Positions 26,284 through 34,836 of a DNA stretch of 64,000 bases are shown piece by piece. Made by a program: the position numbers and the translations under genes. The stretch's first letter is position 1; each line of letters opens with the position of its first letter. The notes under the pieces are model-generated. The model was not told where the DNA came from and made no database searches. It saw only the letters and a list, made by a program, of their open reading frames with translations. Origin of the DNA: JALONH01 sp046329235 (lineage in GTDB: Bacteria; Bacteroidota; Bacteroidia; Cytophagales; Cytophagaceae); the NCBI GenBank assembly GCA_046329235.1, contig JAXLVA010000001.1:248001-312000 (forward strand), written 5' to 3'.

Positions 26284-28302
26284 ATGAGATTATCAAGTTG
26301 GTTATTTTCAATCTGTTTCATTTTTCTATCCTTGACCATATTCGCGCAAGACGAGAAACAACTTATTAAAGACGCTGAATCAGCACTTAAAAATGATGAT
26401 AAAGAATTAGCCTTGTCTCTGTATTTAAAAGCACACGCTAAAAATCCCAACAATGCATTAACAAATTATCAGGTGGGAGTGCTATATATCAAAGTCTCTA
26501 ATACACCCTTGAAGTCGATGTCTTATTTGGAAAAGGCGTATCAGTTGAATCCAAAAGTAAAAGAAGATGTGAGTTTTTTCTTAGGTATATCTTATCACAT
26601 GAACTTGAAGTTTGATGAAGCAATTGATGCCTTCACTAGATACAGAGCTACGATTCCAAGTACAGATGCGAAATACAAAAAAATAACTCGATTTATTGAA
26701 GAATGTAACAATGGTAAGGAATTAGTTGCTAATCCGTTGAAAGTTAAAGTAGAGAATATGGGTAATGTTATCAATTCTCAATATTTTGATTTTGCTCCGG
26801 TTATTTCTGCCGATGAACAAGTAATGATTTTTACTTCGCGCCGTCCTGGATCACTAGGTACTGTAGATCCTACCACTGGTATGTATAATGAAGATATTTA
26901 TATTTCATATAAGGCAAACGGTAAATGGACTACTCCTAAAAACATGGGGAATATCATTAATACAGAACACCATGATGCGAGTATAGGTTTATCAGCTGAT
27001 GGTAAGATTTTGTTCATTTACAAAGATGGTACAGGCTTCGGTGATATTTATTATTGTACACGCAAAAAAGATGATACTTGGTCCAAACCAATGCCCATCG
27101 AAGGTCAAGTAAATAGTAGAACGTTTAATGAAAAGGATGTAGCGATTTCTCCGGATAATAAATTATTGTTTTTCTCCTCTAATCGTGATGGAGGATATGG
27201 TGGATTAGATATCTATATGGTACAACAAGATGCGAATGGGTTTTGGGGTAAACCGGTTAATCTTGGTCCGGAAATAAACACTCCGGAAGATGAGGCAGGA
27301 CCATTCATGGATTTTGATGGACGTACACTTTACTTTTCTTCTAAGGCACACAAAGGAATGGGAGGGTTTGATATTTTTCAAACCGTATTTGATTCTGTAG
27401 CTCAACGTTGGACTACCCCGCTGAATTTGGGATATCCAATCAATACACCGTTTAACGATATCTATTTCGTATTATCCGGGGATGGTTCTCATGGTTATTA
27501 TGCGGCCTCCAGAGAAGATAGTTACGGTCAATTGGATATCTATCGTATTTCCATGCCTCCTCGTAAAGATAGAGATGAGTTGATCAAGAAAATGATGCAA
27601 ATGAATTTAGTGGTAGAAGATCCTAAAGAGCCGGAAGTGATTCCAACGCCTCCTGTTGTTATAGCTGCTACCATGCCTGTTATTATTAAAGGGGTAGTAA
27701 AAGATGCTGCCACTGGGTTACCTATTAGTGCTCATGTGCAATTAACGGATAGTAAGGGTGTAGTCGTAGCAAGCACTACATCAGGTACGGATGGTTTGTA
27801 CAGTTTTGAAATTTCCAACAAAGAACAAGCTACCTATATTGTTACAGCGGATAAGACAGGTTATTCGTACGAATCTAAAACAATGACAGTACCTGCGAAT
27901 TCAGCTAACAAACAAGAAATGACTCAAAATTTAAGTCTGAAAAAATTAGCTGTAGGAGGCACCTTCGTTTTAAGAAATATCTATTTTGATTTTGATAAGT
28001 CGACGTTAAAGCCGGCTTCCGATCCGGAATTGAATAATTTACTTCAGTTGATGAAAAACAACCCAACCTTAAAAATTGAAATAGGTGGGCACACGGATAG
28101 TAAAGGCTCGGATCCTTATAATTTATCACTTTCACAGCGACGAGCGCAAGCGGTTGTTAATTGGTTAGTGAGTAAAGGCGTGAGTAAAGATCGTATCGTA
28201 GCCAAAGGCTATGGTGAAACTAAACCATTAGCTTCTAATGATGATGAAGAAGATGGTAGAGAATTAAATAGAAGAACTGAATTTAAAGTAATCCAAAAAT
28301 AG
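26284..28302 (+). CDS. TPR / PD40 beta-propeller / carboxypeptidase-regulatory-like / OmpA protein
   Basis: This is an envelope protein of 672 residues. The ATG at 26284 gives a signal peptide (MRLSSWLFSICFIFLSLTIFAQ); longer in-frame starts do not. The order is TPR region (about 25-130), PD40-type propeller blades (about 155-430, e.g. ADEQVMIFTSRRPGS), a carboxypeptidase-regulatory-like domain (about 465-550) and a C-terminal OmpA domain (FDFDKSTLKPAS...GGHTDSKGSDPYNLSLSQRRA) that binds peptidoglycan. This architecture equals that of the T9SS protein PorE but no lipobox is seen, so it may be a paralogue. A tandem relative follows after 14 bp. Confidence 0.88.
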   Translation: MRLSSWLFSICFIFLSLTIFAQDEKQLIKDAESALKNDDKELALSLYLKAHAKNPNNALTNYQVGVLYIKVSNTPLKSMSYLEKAYQLNPKVKEDVSFFLGISYHMNLKFDEAIDAFTRYRATIPSTDAKYKKITRFIEECNNGKELVANPLKVKVENMGNVINSQYFDFAPVISADEQVMIFTSRRPGSLGTVDPTTGMYNEDIYISYKANGKWTTPKNMGNIINTEHHDASIGLSADGKILFIYKDGTGFGDIYYCTRKKDDTWSKPMPIEGQVNSRTFNEKDVAISPDNKLLFFSSNRDGGYGGLDIYMVQQDANGFWGKPVNLGPEINTPEDEAGPFMDFDGRTLYFSSKAHKGMGGFDIFQTVFDSVAQRWTTPLNLGYPINTPFNDIYFVLSGDGSHGYYAASREDSYGQLDIYRISMPPRKDRDELIKKMMQMNLVVEDPKEPEVIPTPPVVIAATMPVIIKGVVKDAATGLPISAHVQLTDSKGVVVASTTSGTDGLYSFEISNKEQATYIVTADKTGYSYESKTMTVPANSANKQEMTQNLSLKKLAVGGTFVLRNIYFDFDKSTLKPASDPELNNLLQLMKNNPTLKIEIGGHTDSKGSDPYNLSLSQRRAQAVVNWLVSKGVSKDRIVAKGYGETKPLASNDDEEDGRELNRRTEFKVIQK

Positions 28303-28316
28303 ATTTTCAAAGAGTT

Positions 28317-30221
28317 ATGCGTTTTCAACTACTGCTATTTTTTTTCTGTACAGCTCTTACTCTGTCAGCTCAAGACGACAAAGAGTTAATCAGAATTGGT
28401 GATAAGTATTTAAAGAATAAACAATATAGAAAGGCATTACCTTTCTTTGAGCAAGTCCTTAAAACGGACTCTGCTAATACTACTGCTATTTACAAGTCGT
28501 CTATTTGTCATTTGTATAGGTATTCTAAAGAAAAATCTTTACAAGGGTTTTTGAAAGTTTATGCCGTGGACTCTACCTATGATAAGTATTTATACTTTTG
28601 GATGGGGCGCGCTTATCATTTAAATTATCAATTTGATAATGCTCTGAAGTATTATGGAATGTACAAAACCAAACTTGCTAAGTGGGATACACGTCAGAAG
28701 GAAGTGGATTGGTACATGGAACAAGCGCGTCGTGCTAGAGAGTTTACCGCTAATCCTAAAAATTTTGTAGTACAGAACTTGGGGAATCAAATCAATAGTT
28801 CTTATTCTGAACATAGTCCGGTAGCTTCTTTGTCAGACTCTATATTATTATTTACCTCCAGACGTGATAAGGATAATAGTAAAGAGGATTTCGATGGGGA
28901 ACCATTCGAGGATATTTTTATCGTAAAACGTCAAGCGGATGGCACATGGTCTTCACCTGAATTATTCGAAGTGAATACTTCAGGACATGACGCTTGTATT
29001 CAGTTTTTTGACAATGATCAAAAGTTATTTATTTATCGCCAAACTAGAGGTGGTGATATTTATGTGGTAGAAAAGGTAAATGGACAGTGGCAAAATCCTA
29101 AAAAGTTTCCGGTAATCAACACGCGTGGATTTGAATCGGATGCGTTTATGACGGCAGATGGTTCTACTGTTTATTTTGCAACTAACCGTTATAAGAAATT
29201 AGGTGATTTAGATATTTACTATGTGACTAAAAAATCAGATAGTTCTTGGACTAAACCTAAAATGTTAAAAGGTCGAATCAATACAGATGAGGATGAAGAT
29301 GCTCCGTTCATTACCGCGGATGGTAAAACTATGTACTTTAGTTCTCGCGGCCATAACAGTATGGGCGGGTATGATGTATATAAAACCGTTTTAGGTCCGG
29401 ATGGGAAGTGGTCGAAACCTGAAAACTTAGGATACCCAATTAACACTCCGGATGATGATGTTTATTATTATTTGTCCGGAACAACTAATCATGCCTACAT
29501 GTCATCTTATAGAGATGGAGGTTTTGGAGAGAAAGATTTGTATGAAATTATCCCTGTTGAATCAGTTGTAATTGCAGGTACGGTAACAGAAGAAAAGACC
29601 AATAAGGTTTTAGATAAATATGACATGGTTTTACAACCACTAGCAGGAAGTATGCCTAATGCAAAGGGAGCAACAACAGTTACTCAGCAAGGAAATTATA
29701 ATACGAGTGTATTGTCAGCGAATTCTTATTTGTTAAAAATTAGTAAGGATGGGAATGTATTAATGACTGATACATTAGAAGTGCCAATTATTGATCATGT
29801 AGGAGATACAATTCAATACAATCTGATCGTTCCTTTTCATGGTAACCCTGCTGATACGATTCCTCCGCCGGTGATAAAACCAAAAGTCTATACAGATAAT
29901 ATCTTTTTCGCTGTTAAGTCATATGCCTTTGATGCAAAATCAAAGAAGCAATTAGATAAGTTTATTGACTATGTAAAACAGCATAAAGAAGTGCAGGCCG
30001 TTATATCCGGACACGCAGATGAATCCGGTGCGGATGATATCAATCTAAAACTATCTGAAGACAGAGCCAAAGCTGTATATGATTATTTGAAAAGTCATGG
30101 TGTACCTGTAGATCGAATTGAAATTAGATCGTTTGGGGATACTAAACCTCTCGGTGATAATACTACTGAGGAGGGGAAGGCTCTGAACCGAAGAGTAGAG
30201 ATATTTGCAGAATTATTATAG
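28317..30221 (+). CDS. TPR / PD40 beta-propeller / OmpA protein, tandem paralogue
   Basis: This is a secreted protein of 634 residues with signal peptide MRFQLLLFFFCTALTLSAQ, a TPR-like start (YLKNKQYRKALPFFEQVL), PD40 blades such as ADGSTVYFATNRYKKLGDLDIYYV, a beta-sandwich spacer and a C-terminal OmpA domain (SGHADESGADDINLKLSEDRAKAVYDYL). It resembles its upstream neighbour along its length and probably arose by duplication; both likely sit between outer membrane and peptidoglycan. A terminator starts directly after the stop codon. Confidence 0.87.
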   Translation: MRFQLLLFFFCTALTLSAQDDKELIRIGDKYLKNKQYRKALPFFEQVLKTDSANTTAIYKSSICHLYRYSKEKSLQGFLKVYAVDSTYDKYLYFWMGRAYHLNYQFDNALKYYGMYKTKLAKWDTRQKEVDWYMEQARRAREFTANPKNFVVQNLGNQINSSYSEHSPVASLSDSILLFTSRRDKDNSKEDFDGEPFEDIFIVKRQADGTWSSPELFEVNTSGHDACIQFFDNDQKLFIYRQTRGGDIYVVEKVNGQWQNPKKFPVINTRGFESDAFMTADGSTVYFATNRYKKLGDLDIYYVTKKSDSSWTKPKMLKGRINTDEDEDAPFITADGKTMYFSSRGHNSMGGYDVYKTVLGPDGKWSKPENLGYPINTPDDDVYYYLSGTTNHAYMSSYRDGGFGEKDLYEIIPVESVVIAGTVTEEKTNKVLDKYDMVLQPLAGSMPNAKGATTVTQQGNYNTSVLSANSYLLKISKDGNVLMTDTLEVPIIDHVGDTIQYNLIVPFHGNPADTIPPPVIKPKVYTDNIFFAVKSYAFDAKSKKQLDKFIDYVKQHKEVQAVISGHADESGADDINLKLSEDRAKAVYDYLKSHGVPVDRIEIRSFGDTKPLGDNTTEEGKALNRRVEIFAELL

Positions 30222-30222
30222 A

Positions 30223-30250
30223 AAAAGGGGCGTAAGCCCCTTTTCTTTTT
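30223..30250 (+). terminator. intrinsic terminator after the OmpA-domain pair
   Basis: AAAAGGGGC (30223-30231) pairs with GCCCCTTTT (30236-30244) over a GTAA tetraloop, followed by CTTTTT. A second weaker stem, TTAGCT/AGCTAA, lies further on near 30307-30321. Confidence 0.92.
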
Positions 30251-30392
30251 ATTTATTAACGATAGAAGGAGGAAAATATGGTTATTATCCTTCACTTTTT
30301 TAAGTCTTTAGCTTTCAGCTAACTTTGTACTCTTATCTTAATACTTTGTACTTTTATTTTCCGTAATATTGTGCCTTTATTGAAAAAATCTA

Positions 30393-31118
30393 ATGCACAT
30401 GAAGCCATATCAGGAAGAAGCAACCGGAAAGAAAGAACAAGTAGAAGTAATGTTTAACCGGATTTCTCCTAAGTATGATTTACTCAATCGAGTGTTAAGT
30501 TTAGGTATTGATAAAATATGGAGAAAAAAGGCATTAAACCTTTTAAAGAAAGACCAACCTAAATTTATTTTAGATATAGCTACCGGTACTGCCGATTTAG
30601 CTATTGAAGCCGCCACTAGATTAAGACCAGACAAAATAGTAGGGGTGGATATAGCTGAAGATATGCTTAAGATAGGTAGAGTGAAAGTTAAGGATAAAGG
30701 TTTAGACAAGATCATTGAACTTCAAAAAGGGGATTCAGAATCCCTTCCTTTCGAGAGCAATATATTTGATGCAGTCATCGTTTCCTTTGGAGTTCGCAAC
30801 TTCGAAAACTTAGAAAAAGGCCTTACGGAGTTGAATAGAGTTCTAAAGCCGGGCGGAAAGCTAATGGTATTAGAGTTCTCTCAACCGGAAAAAACACCAT
30901 TTAAACAGTTCTATGGTTTTTATTTCTCTAACATTCTTCCTTTAGTAGGTAAAATAGTGTCTAAAGATCATGCTGCTTATACCTATCTACCTGAGTCTGT
31001 AGAAGAGTTCCCGTATGGTAATCGATTTGTTGAAATAATGAAAAAATGCGGATATACGCCGGAAGTGTTAAAACCATTCACTTTTGGAGTGTGTACGGCA
31101 TATGTAGGAAAAAAATAA
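30393..31118 (+). CDS. menG: MenG/UbiE demethylmenaquinone methyltransferase
   Basis: This SAM-dependent methyltransferase carries out the last step of menaquinone synthesis. Motif I is ILDIATGTADLAIEA, and the UbiE signatures are MFNRISPKYDLLNRVLSLGID and LGGLLVLEFS-like KLMVLEFSQPEKTPFKQFY. The length of 241 residues is normal. Two ATGs two codons apart (30393, 30399) are both possible starts. porT follows after 5 bp, a pairing frequent in Bacteroidota. The start lies in a 171 bp intergenic region containing several TTTG motifs but no convincing promoter. Confidence 0.94.
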   Translation: MHMKPYQEEATGKKEQVEVMFNRISPKYDLLNRVLSLGIDKIWRKKALNLLKKDQPKFILDIATGTADLAIEAATRLRPDKIVGVDIAEDMLKIGRVKVKDKGLDKIIELQKGDSESLPFESNIFDAVIVSFGVRNFENLEKGLTELNRVLKPGGKLMVLEFSQPEKTPFKQFYGFYFSNILPLVGKIVSKDHAAYTYLPESVEEFPYGNRFVEIMKKCGYTPEVLKPFTFGVCTAYVGKK

Positions 31119-31123
31119 GAATA

Positions 31124-31810
31124 ATGAAGTTATTGAAAATTCTATTTGTTGGGTTCGTTGTCTTAATGACAAATATAAATGCTTGGGCGCAAGATCCTAG
31201 ATGGTCTAACTTACCTAACTATGATGATAAGACTTTACACTATGGATTTAGTTTAGGGATTAATAATTCCGGTTTTAAAATCAGGGAAAGTAATAGTTAT
31301 ATGACGGACTCCCTAACGGGAATTCAACCATTGAGAACGTTTGGATTTTCACTTGGGTTTATTGTTAACTTGAGATTACACGATCATTTTGATTTGAGGT
31401 TATTACCTACGGTAGCATTTTACGAACGCTCTTTGGACTATAATTCTACTTATACAACTAAAAGACAAACGCTTGAGTCATCCATGATGGAGTTTCCGCT
31501 ATTGTTAAAATATAAATCTCAGCGTAGAAGAAATTCCAGAATGTATTTAATAGGAGGATTTAAAGCAAGTATTGAGGCTGGTTCTAAAAAACGAGAAAGA
31601 AAGAATACTGAGCTAAGGACCAATAACATGGACTTTGCTTTTGAATGGGGATTTGGATTTGATTTCTACTTTCAGTTATTCAAATTTTCTCCGGAAGTGC
31701 GTTTTTCGCACGGAATGGCCAATTTATTGAGCAAAGACCCCAATATATATAGTGGGAGTTTAGATCGATTAACCAGTCATACCATTACCATTTATCTGCA
31801 TTTTGAGTAA
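31124..31810 (+). CDS. porT: PorT-like outer-membrane protein of the type IX secretion system
   Basis: PorT (SprT) is an outer-membrane barrel protein needed for T9SS assembly. The ATG at 31124 begins a signal peptide (MKLLKILFVGFVVLMTNINAWAQ). An upstream in-frame start would read through the menG end and is rejected. The mature part has LHYGFSLGINNSGFKI, GFSLGFIVNLRLHDHFDLRLLPT and a terminal strand ending in TIYLHFE, as in PorT-family barrels. The length of 228 residues and the location directly after menG both agree with known loci. Confidence 0.87.
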   Translation: MKLLKILFVGFVVLMTNINAWAQDPRWSNLPNYDDKTLHYGFSLGINNSGFKIRESNSYMTDSLTGIQPLRTFGFSLGFIVNLRLHDHFDLRLLPTVAFYERSLDYNSTYTTKRQTLESSMMEFPLLLKYKSQRRRNSRMYLIGGFKASIEAGSKKRERKNTELRTNNMDFAFEWGFGFDFYFQLFKFSPEVRFSHGMANLLSKDPNIYSGSLDRLTSHTITIYLHFE

Positions 31811-31861
31811 AAAAATGTGTATAAAATTTAATAATTAGGGTAATTTATGGTAGATTTTTTA

Positions 31862-31869
31862 TATATTTG
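31862..31869 (+). promoter_or_regulatory. -7 promoter box of the T9SS cargo gene
   Basis: TATATTTG is an exact TAnnTTTG box 71 bases before the ATG at 31941, giving a leader of about 65-70 bases. No TTG is present at the ideal -33 distance. Confidence 0.55.
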
Positions 31870-31876
31870 AAATCAC

Positions 31877-31897
31877 ATGAGTATGATATATACTCAT
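31877..31897 (+). promoter_or_regulatory. 5'-terminal stem-loop in the T9SS cargo mRNA
   Basis: ATGAGTAT (31877-31884) pairs with ATACTCAT (31890-31897) over a 5-base loop. It would lie within a few bases of the 5' end if transcription starts just after the -7 box, the position of known mRNA-stabilising hairpins. Its function here is inferred. Confidence 0.5.
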
Positions 31898-31940
31898 TAA
31901 AATTGTAAACTATTAAAATTAATAAACCAGGTTATTACTT

Positions 31941-32996
31941 ATGAAAAAAGTTTTACTTTCATTATCAGTTTTAGCTGCTTCTTTTGCTGCTAATGCACAG
32001 GCTGTGAACGTAGGTTCAGGAGCTTATGATGATTTCGCAATGTTTGGTAACTCAACTGATAATCCTACAGGTGAGTACAACTACCAATTTGGTAGCCCTC
32101 AACAAACTGCCGGTGTTTTCTGGTGGGAAGATACTGATAACCCAAGTGACTATGCTTTGACTCGTTCAGGTGGTGAATTATCAGTTGCAGTTGCAAAAGG
32201 TACTGCTTACTCTCCATTTGGATTTGGATTTGGTGATGATAACGGTGCTGCTACAGGTGGTAATGCTTTCTATATCGATATGTCTTCAGCTAAAACTATC
32301 ACAGTTAAAGTTAAAGCTACATTAGGGACTTCTACTGCTTACCCTTCTTTCTACCTACAAGTAAAAGACGCTAACGGTATTTCTGGTGAAATAAGACCAG
32401 GTACTGCAACTGCTGGTGATGCTGCTAAATATGGTGTTACTGCATTAACTGCGGCTTATCAAACATTAACTTATGATATCACTGGTATGTTAGGACAAAC
32501 TGTTCCTTCTACTAGTCCAAGTTACGTAGCTGCTAACCACAATATGTGGACATGTTTAAATTATCCTACTGACTGTCCTGATAGAACAAGAGCTACTGCA
32601 ATTGACTTTACTAAAATCGTTGAAGTTTCTTTCTTCGTAAACGGTGGTGCTGCTTGGAATGGTACCGTTACTTTGGACGAAGTGAAAATTGGTAAATCTG
32701 CTAACTTAGGTTTAGGTACTGCTTCTATCGCTGCTAACATCTCTTCTTCAGTAGTATATCCTAACCCTGCTTCTGATGCAGTTTATGCTAACTTAAACTT
32801 GAAATCTGCTAACGATGTTACTGTAATCGTAACTGACTTAATGGGTCGTCAAGTAGCTACTAAAGCTTTCGGTCGTGTTTCTGAATTGAACGCTGCTGAA
32901 ATCTTCAACGCTGCTTCTTTAGCTAAAGGTATGTACACTGTTACTTATGTATTAGATGGTACTCCTGCTAAATCTGATTTAGTAGTTGTGAAGTAA
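31941..32996 (+). CDS. secreted protein with type IX sorting domain, carbohydrate-binding-like
   Basis: This 351-residue extracellular or surface protein has signal peptide MKKVLLSLSVLAASFAANA. The mature part (about 25-255) is a beta-sandwich with many Trp, Tyr, Gly and Asp (VFWWEDTDNPSDYAL, GFGFGDDNG, TVTLDEVKIG), reminiscent of carbohydrate-binding or galactose-binding folds; the ligand is unknown. The last ~80 residues form a type A T9SS C-terminal domain (VVYPNPASDAVYANL...LAKGMYTVTYVLDG...VVK). Codons differ from its neighbours: GCT, ACT, TTC, AAC and TAC dominate, which suggests high expression. It is monocistronic with its own promoter, leader hairpin and terminator. Confidence 0.87.
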   Translation: MKKVLLSLSVLAASFAANAQAVNVGSGAYDDFAMFGNSTDNPTGEYNYQFGSPQQTAGVFWWEDTDNPSDYALTRSGGELSVAVAKGTAYSPFGFGFGDDNGAATGGNAFYIDMSSAKTITVKVKATLGTSTAYPSFYLQVKDANGISGEIRPGTATAGDAAKYGVTALTAAYQTLTYDITGMLGQTVPSTSPSYVAANHNMWTCLNYPTDCPDRTRATAIDFTKIVEVSFFVNGGAAWNGTVTLDEVKIGKSANLGLGTASIAANISSSVVYPNPASDAVYANLNLKSANDVTVIVTDLMGRQVATKAFGRVSELNAAEIFNAASLAKGMYTVTYVLDGTPAKSDLVVVK

Positions 32997-33017
32997 TTCA
33001 CACCTTAATCATATTAT

Positions 33018-33051
33018 AAAAAAAGCCCTTCAGAAATGAAGGGCTTTTTTT
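33018..33051 (+). terminator. strong intrinsic terminator of the T9SS cargo gene
   Basis: GCCCTTCA (33025-33032) pairs with TGAAGGGC (33037-33044) over a GAAA loop, with seven A before and seven T after. Confidence 0.95.
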
Positions 33052-33084
33052 ATACCTTTTGATTTATACTTCGTATATTTTTAT

Positions 33085-34350
33085 ATGAAACTCCTCGTTC
33101 TAGGCATCGGTCGTTCATCCGTTTACTTACTTCAGTATATACAACAATATTTGATTCCTTCCGGAACGGTAGAGTGTACGGCCATAGATTCCAATCCGGA
33201 ATTGTTACTCAAACGCCAACAAGAGTTTCCTTCTATTCAATTTGTGAATGCTTCGATCGAAGAAATTCTTCCTTCGCATGATATAATCATTTCTCTTTTA
33301 CCTCCGTCAGAGCATATCAAAGTGATACGGTTATGCTTGCAGTATCACAAACATTTCTTCTCAGCATCCTACGCTACACCAGAAATCAAAGCATTGCATC
33401 AACAAGCGTTAGATAAAGGAATTCTTATAGCCATGGAAGCCGGATTAGATCCCGGTATTGATCATATGTCGGCTTTGGATATCCTTCAAAAGATTCAAAC
33501 ATCAGGTGGTCATATAACATCATTTGAGTCCTATACAGGAGGATTAATTCATCCGGATTCATCTAATCCTCCTTGGAATTATAAAATTTCATGGAACCCC
33601 AAAAACGTAGTATTGGCAGGGCAAGGTGGAGATGCCATTTTCCTTCTAGAAGGTAAGAAGCAGAATGTTTCTTATGCTCAACTTTTCAAAGAGACGAGTC
33701 ATTGGAAAATAGATAATCAAACCTACGAAGGATATTATAACCGCGATTCTTTATCCTATATTCCTCTATATAAGTTGAATAATATTCAAACTTTTATTCG
33801 CGGTACTTTACGCTATCCCGGTTATTGTGAAGCTTGGTCTTGTTTAGTTGACAAAGGGATAACTCAAACAAATGTTACTATTCCGACTTCTATTAAAACA
33901 GAAAAAGATTTTTGGAATTATTATATGGGAACTGATTATACTTCTATGAGTTCCTTTTGGAATGCATTGGGTGCGGACTCATCAGAATCATTACCTACTC
34001 AACTTAAATCTCCTGCAGAAGTATTACAATACTTAATGGAAAAATATTGGAAGTTAAGTCCTCAAGATAAAGATCGAATTGTGATGATTCATCGCTTACG
34101 TTATACCCAACAGCAGAAGCAATTTGAAGTAATCAGTAGTTTGACGGTAGATGGTGATAATAGTAGCTATACAGCGATGGCTAAGACCGTAGGTCTTCCA
34201 TTGATACTTTGGGTAGAGCTTTTTATACAAAAAAAATATACATCCCTTGGAGTACAATTACCTTTAACAGCAGAGGTTTATCTTCCCATTTTGGAAAAAT
34301 TGAAAGACCTAGGAATTCAATTCAAAGAATCCTCTCAACAACTTCCGTAA
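33085..34350 (+). CDS. saccharopine dehydrogenase family protein
   Basis: This cytosolic NAD(P)-dependent enzyme has 421 residues. The N-terminal Rossmann start is MKLLVLGIGRSSVYLLQYI. EAGLDPGIDHMSALDILQKI and the ESYTGGLIHPDSSNPPWNYKISW stretch match the saccharopine dehydrogenase C-terminal domain (Lys9/saccharopine-reductase type). It could serve lysine degradation or another amino-acid route; no partner gene is adjacent. The glycine loop is GIGRSS rather than the usual GxGxxG, so the cofactor site is slightly degenerate. Confidence 0.85.
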   Translation: MKLLVLGIGRSSVYLLQYIQQYLIPSGTVECTAIDSNPELLLKRQQEFPSIQFVNASIEEILPSHDIIISLLPPSEHIKVIRLCLQYHKHFFSASYATPEIKALHQQALDKGILIAMEAGLDPGIDHMSALDILQKIQTSGGHITSFESYTGGLIHPDSSNPPWNYKISWNPKNVVLAGQGGDAIFLLEGKKQNVSYAQLFKETSHWKIDNQTYEGYYNRDSLSYIPLYKLNNIQTFIRGTLRYPGYCEAWSCLVDKGITQTNVTIPTSIKTEKDFWNYYMGTDYTSMSSFWNALGADSSESLPTQLKSPAEVLQYLMEKYWKLSPQDKDRIVMIHRLRYTQQQKQFEVISSLTVDGDNSSYTAMAKTVGLPLILWVELFIQKKYTSLGVQLPLTAEVYLPILEKLKDLGIQFKESSQQLP

Positions 34351-34358
34351 TTTAATAG

Positions 34359-34366
34359 TACTTTTG
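34359..34366 (+). promoter_or_regulatory. -7 promoter box touching the rnhA start codon
   Basis: TACTTTTG fits TAnnTTTG and ends 4 bases before the ATG at 34371, the same geometry as at 23351-23358. It predicts a leaderless or nearly leaderless rnhA message. Confidence 0.52.
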
Positions 34367-34370
34367 TGGC

Positions 34371-34823
34371 ATGATTACAATTTACACGGATGGAGCTTCC
34401 AGAGGTAATCCAGGTCCAGGTGGCTATGGAGTAGTACTAATGTATAAGCAACATCGGAAAGAGATTAGTGCCGGTTATCGTTTGACTACGAATAATCGCA
34501 TGGAATTATTAGCGGTTATTACAGCGCTAGAAGCATTAAAAGATCCGGGGCATGATGTAATCATTTATTCCGATTCCAAATATGTTATAGACTCTGTAGA
34601 AAAAGGATGGTTGTTTGGTTGGGTAAAAAAGAATTTCAAAGATAAGAAGAACGAAGATTTATGGCGCCGCTATTTGTATGTAGCGTCTAAACACAAAGTG
34701 CGTTTTCAATGGGTACGTGGACATGCAGGGAATCCCGAAAATGAACGTTGTGACGTATTAGCCACTACTGCTGCAGATGGTGATAAACTATTGATTGACG
34801 TGGGTTACGAACAAGATATGTAA
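34371..34823 (+). CDS. rnhA: ribonuclease HI
   Basis: RNase HI cleaves the RNA strand of RNA-DNA hybrids. The catalytic residues are Asp7 (TDGASRGNPGPGGYG), Glu45 (NNRMELLAV), Asp68 (YSDSKYV) and Asp128 (NERCDVLA), with His118 in RGHAGNPEN. The length of 150 residues is standard and the basic WVKKNFKDKKNEDLW handle region is present. The gene for a tRNA methyltransferase begins 13 bp after the stop. Confidence 0.97.
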   Translation: MITIYTDGASRGNPGPGGYGVVLMYKQHRKEISAGYRLTTNNRMELLAVITALEALKDPGHDVIIYSDSKYVIDSVEKGWLFGWVKKNFKDKKNEDLWRRYLYVASKHKVRFQWVRGHAGNPENERCDVLATTAADGDKLLIDVGYEQDM

Positions 34824-34836
34824 TCCATTTATACGA

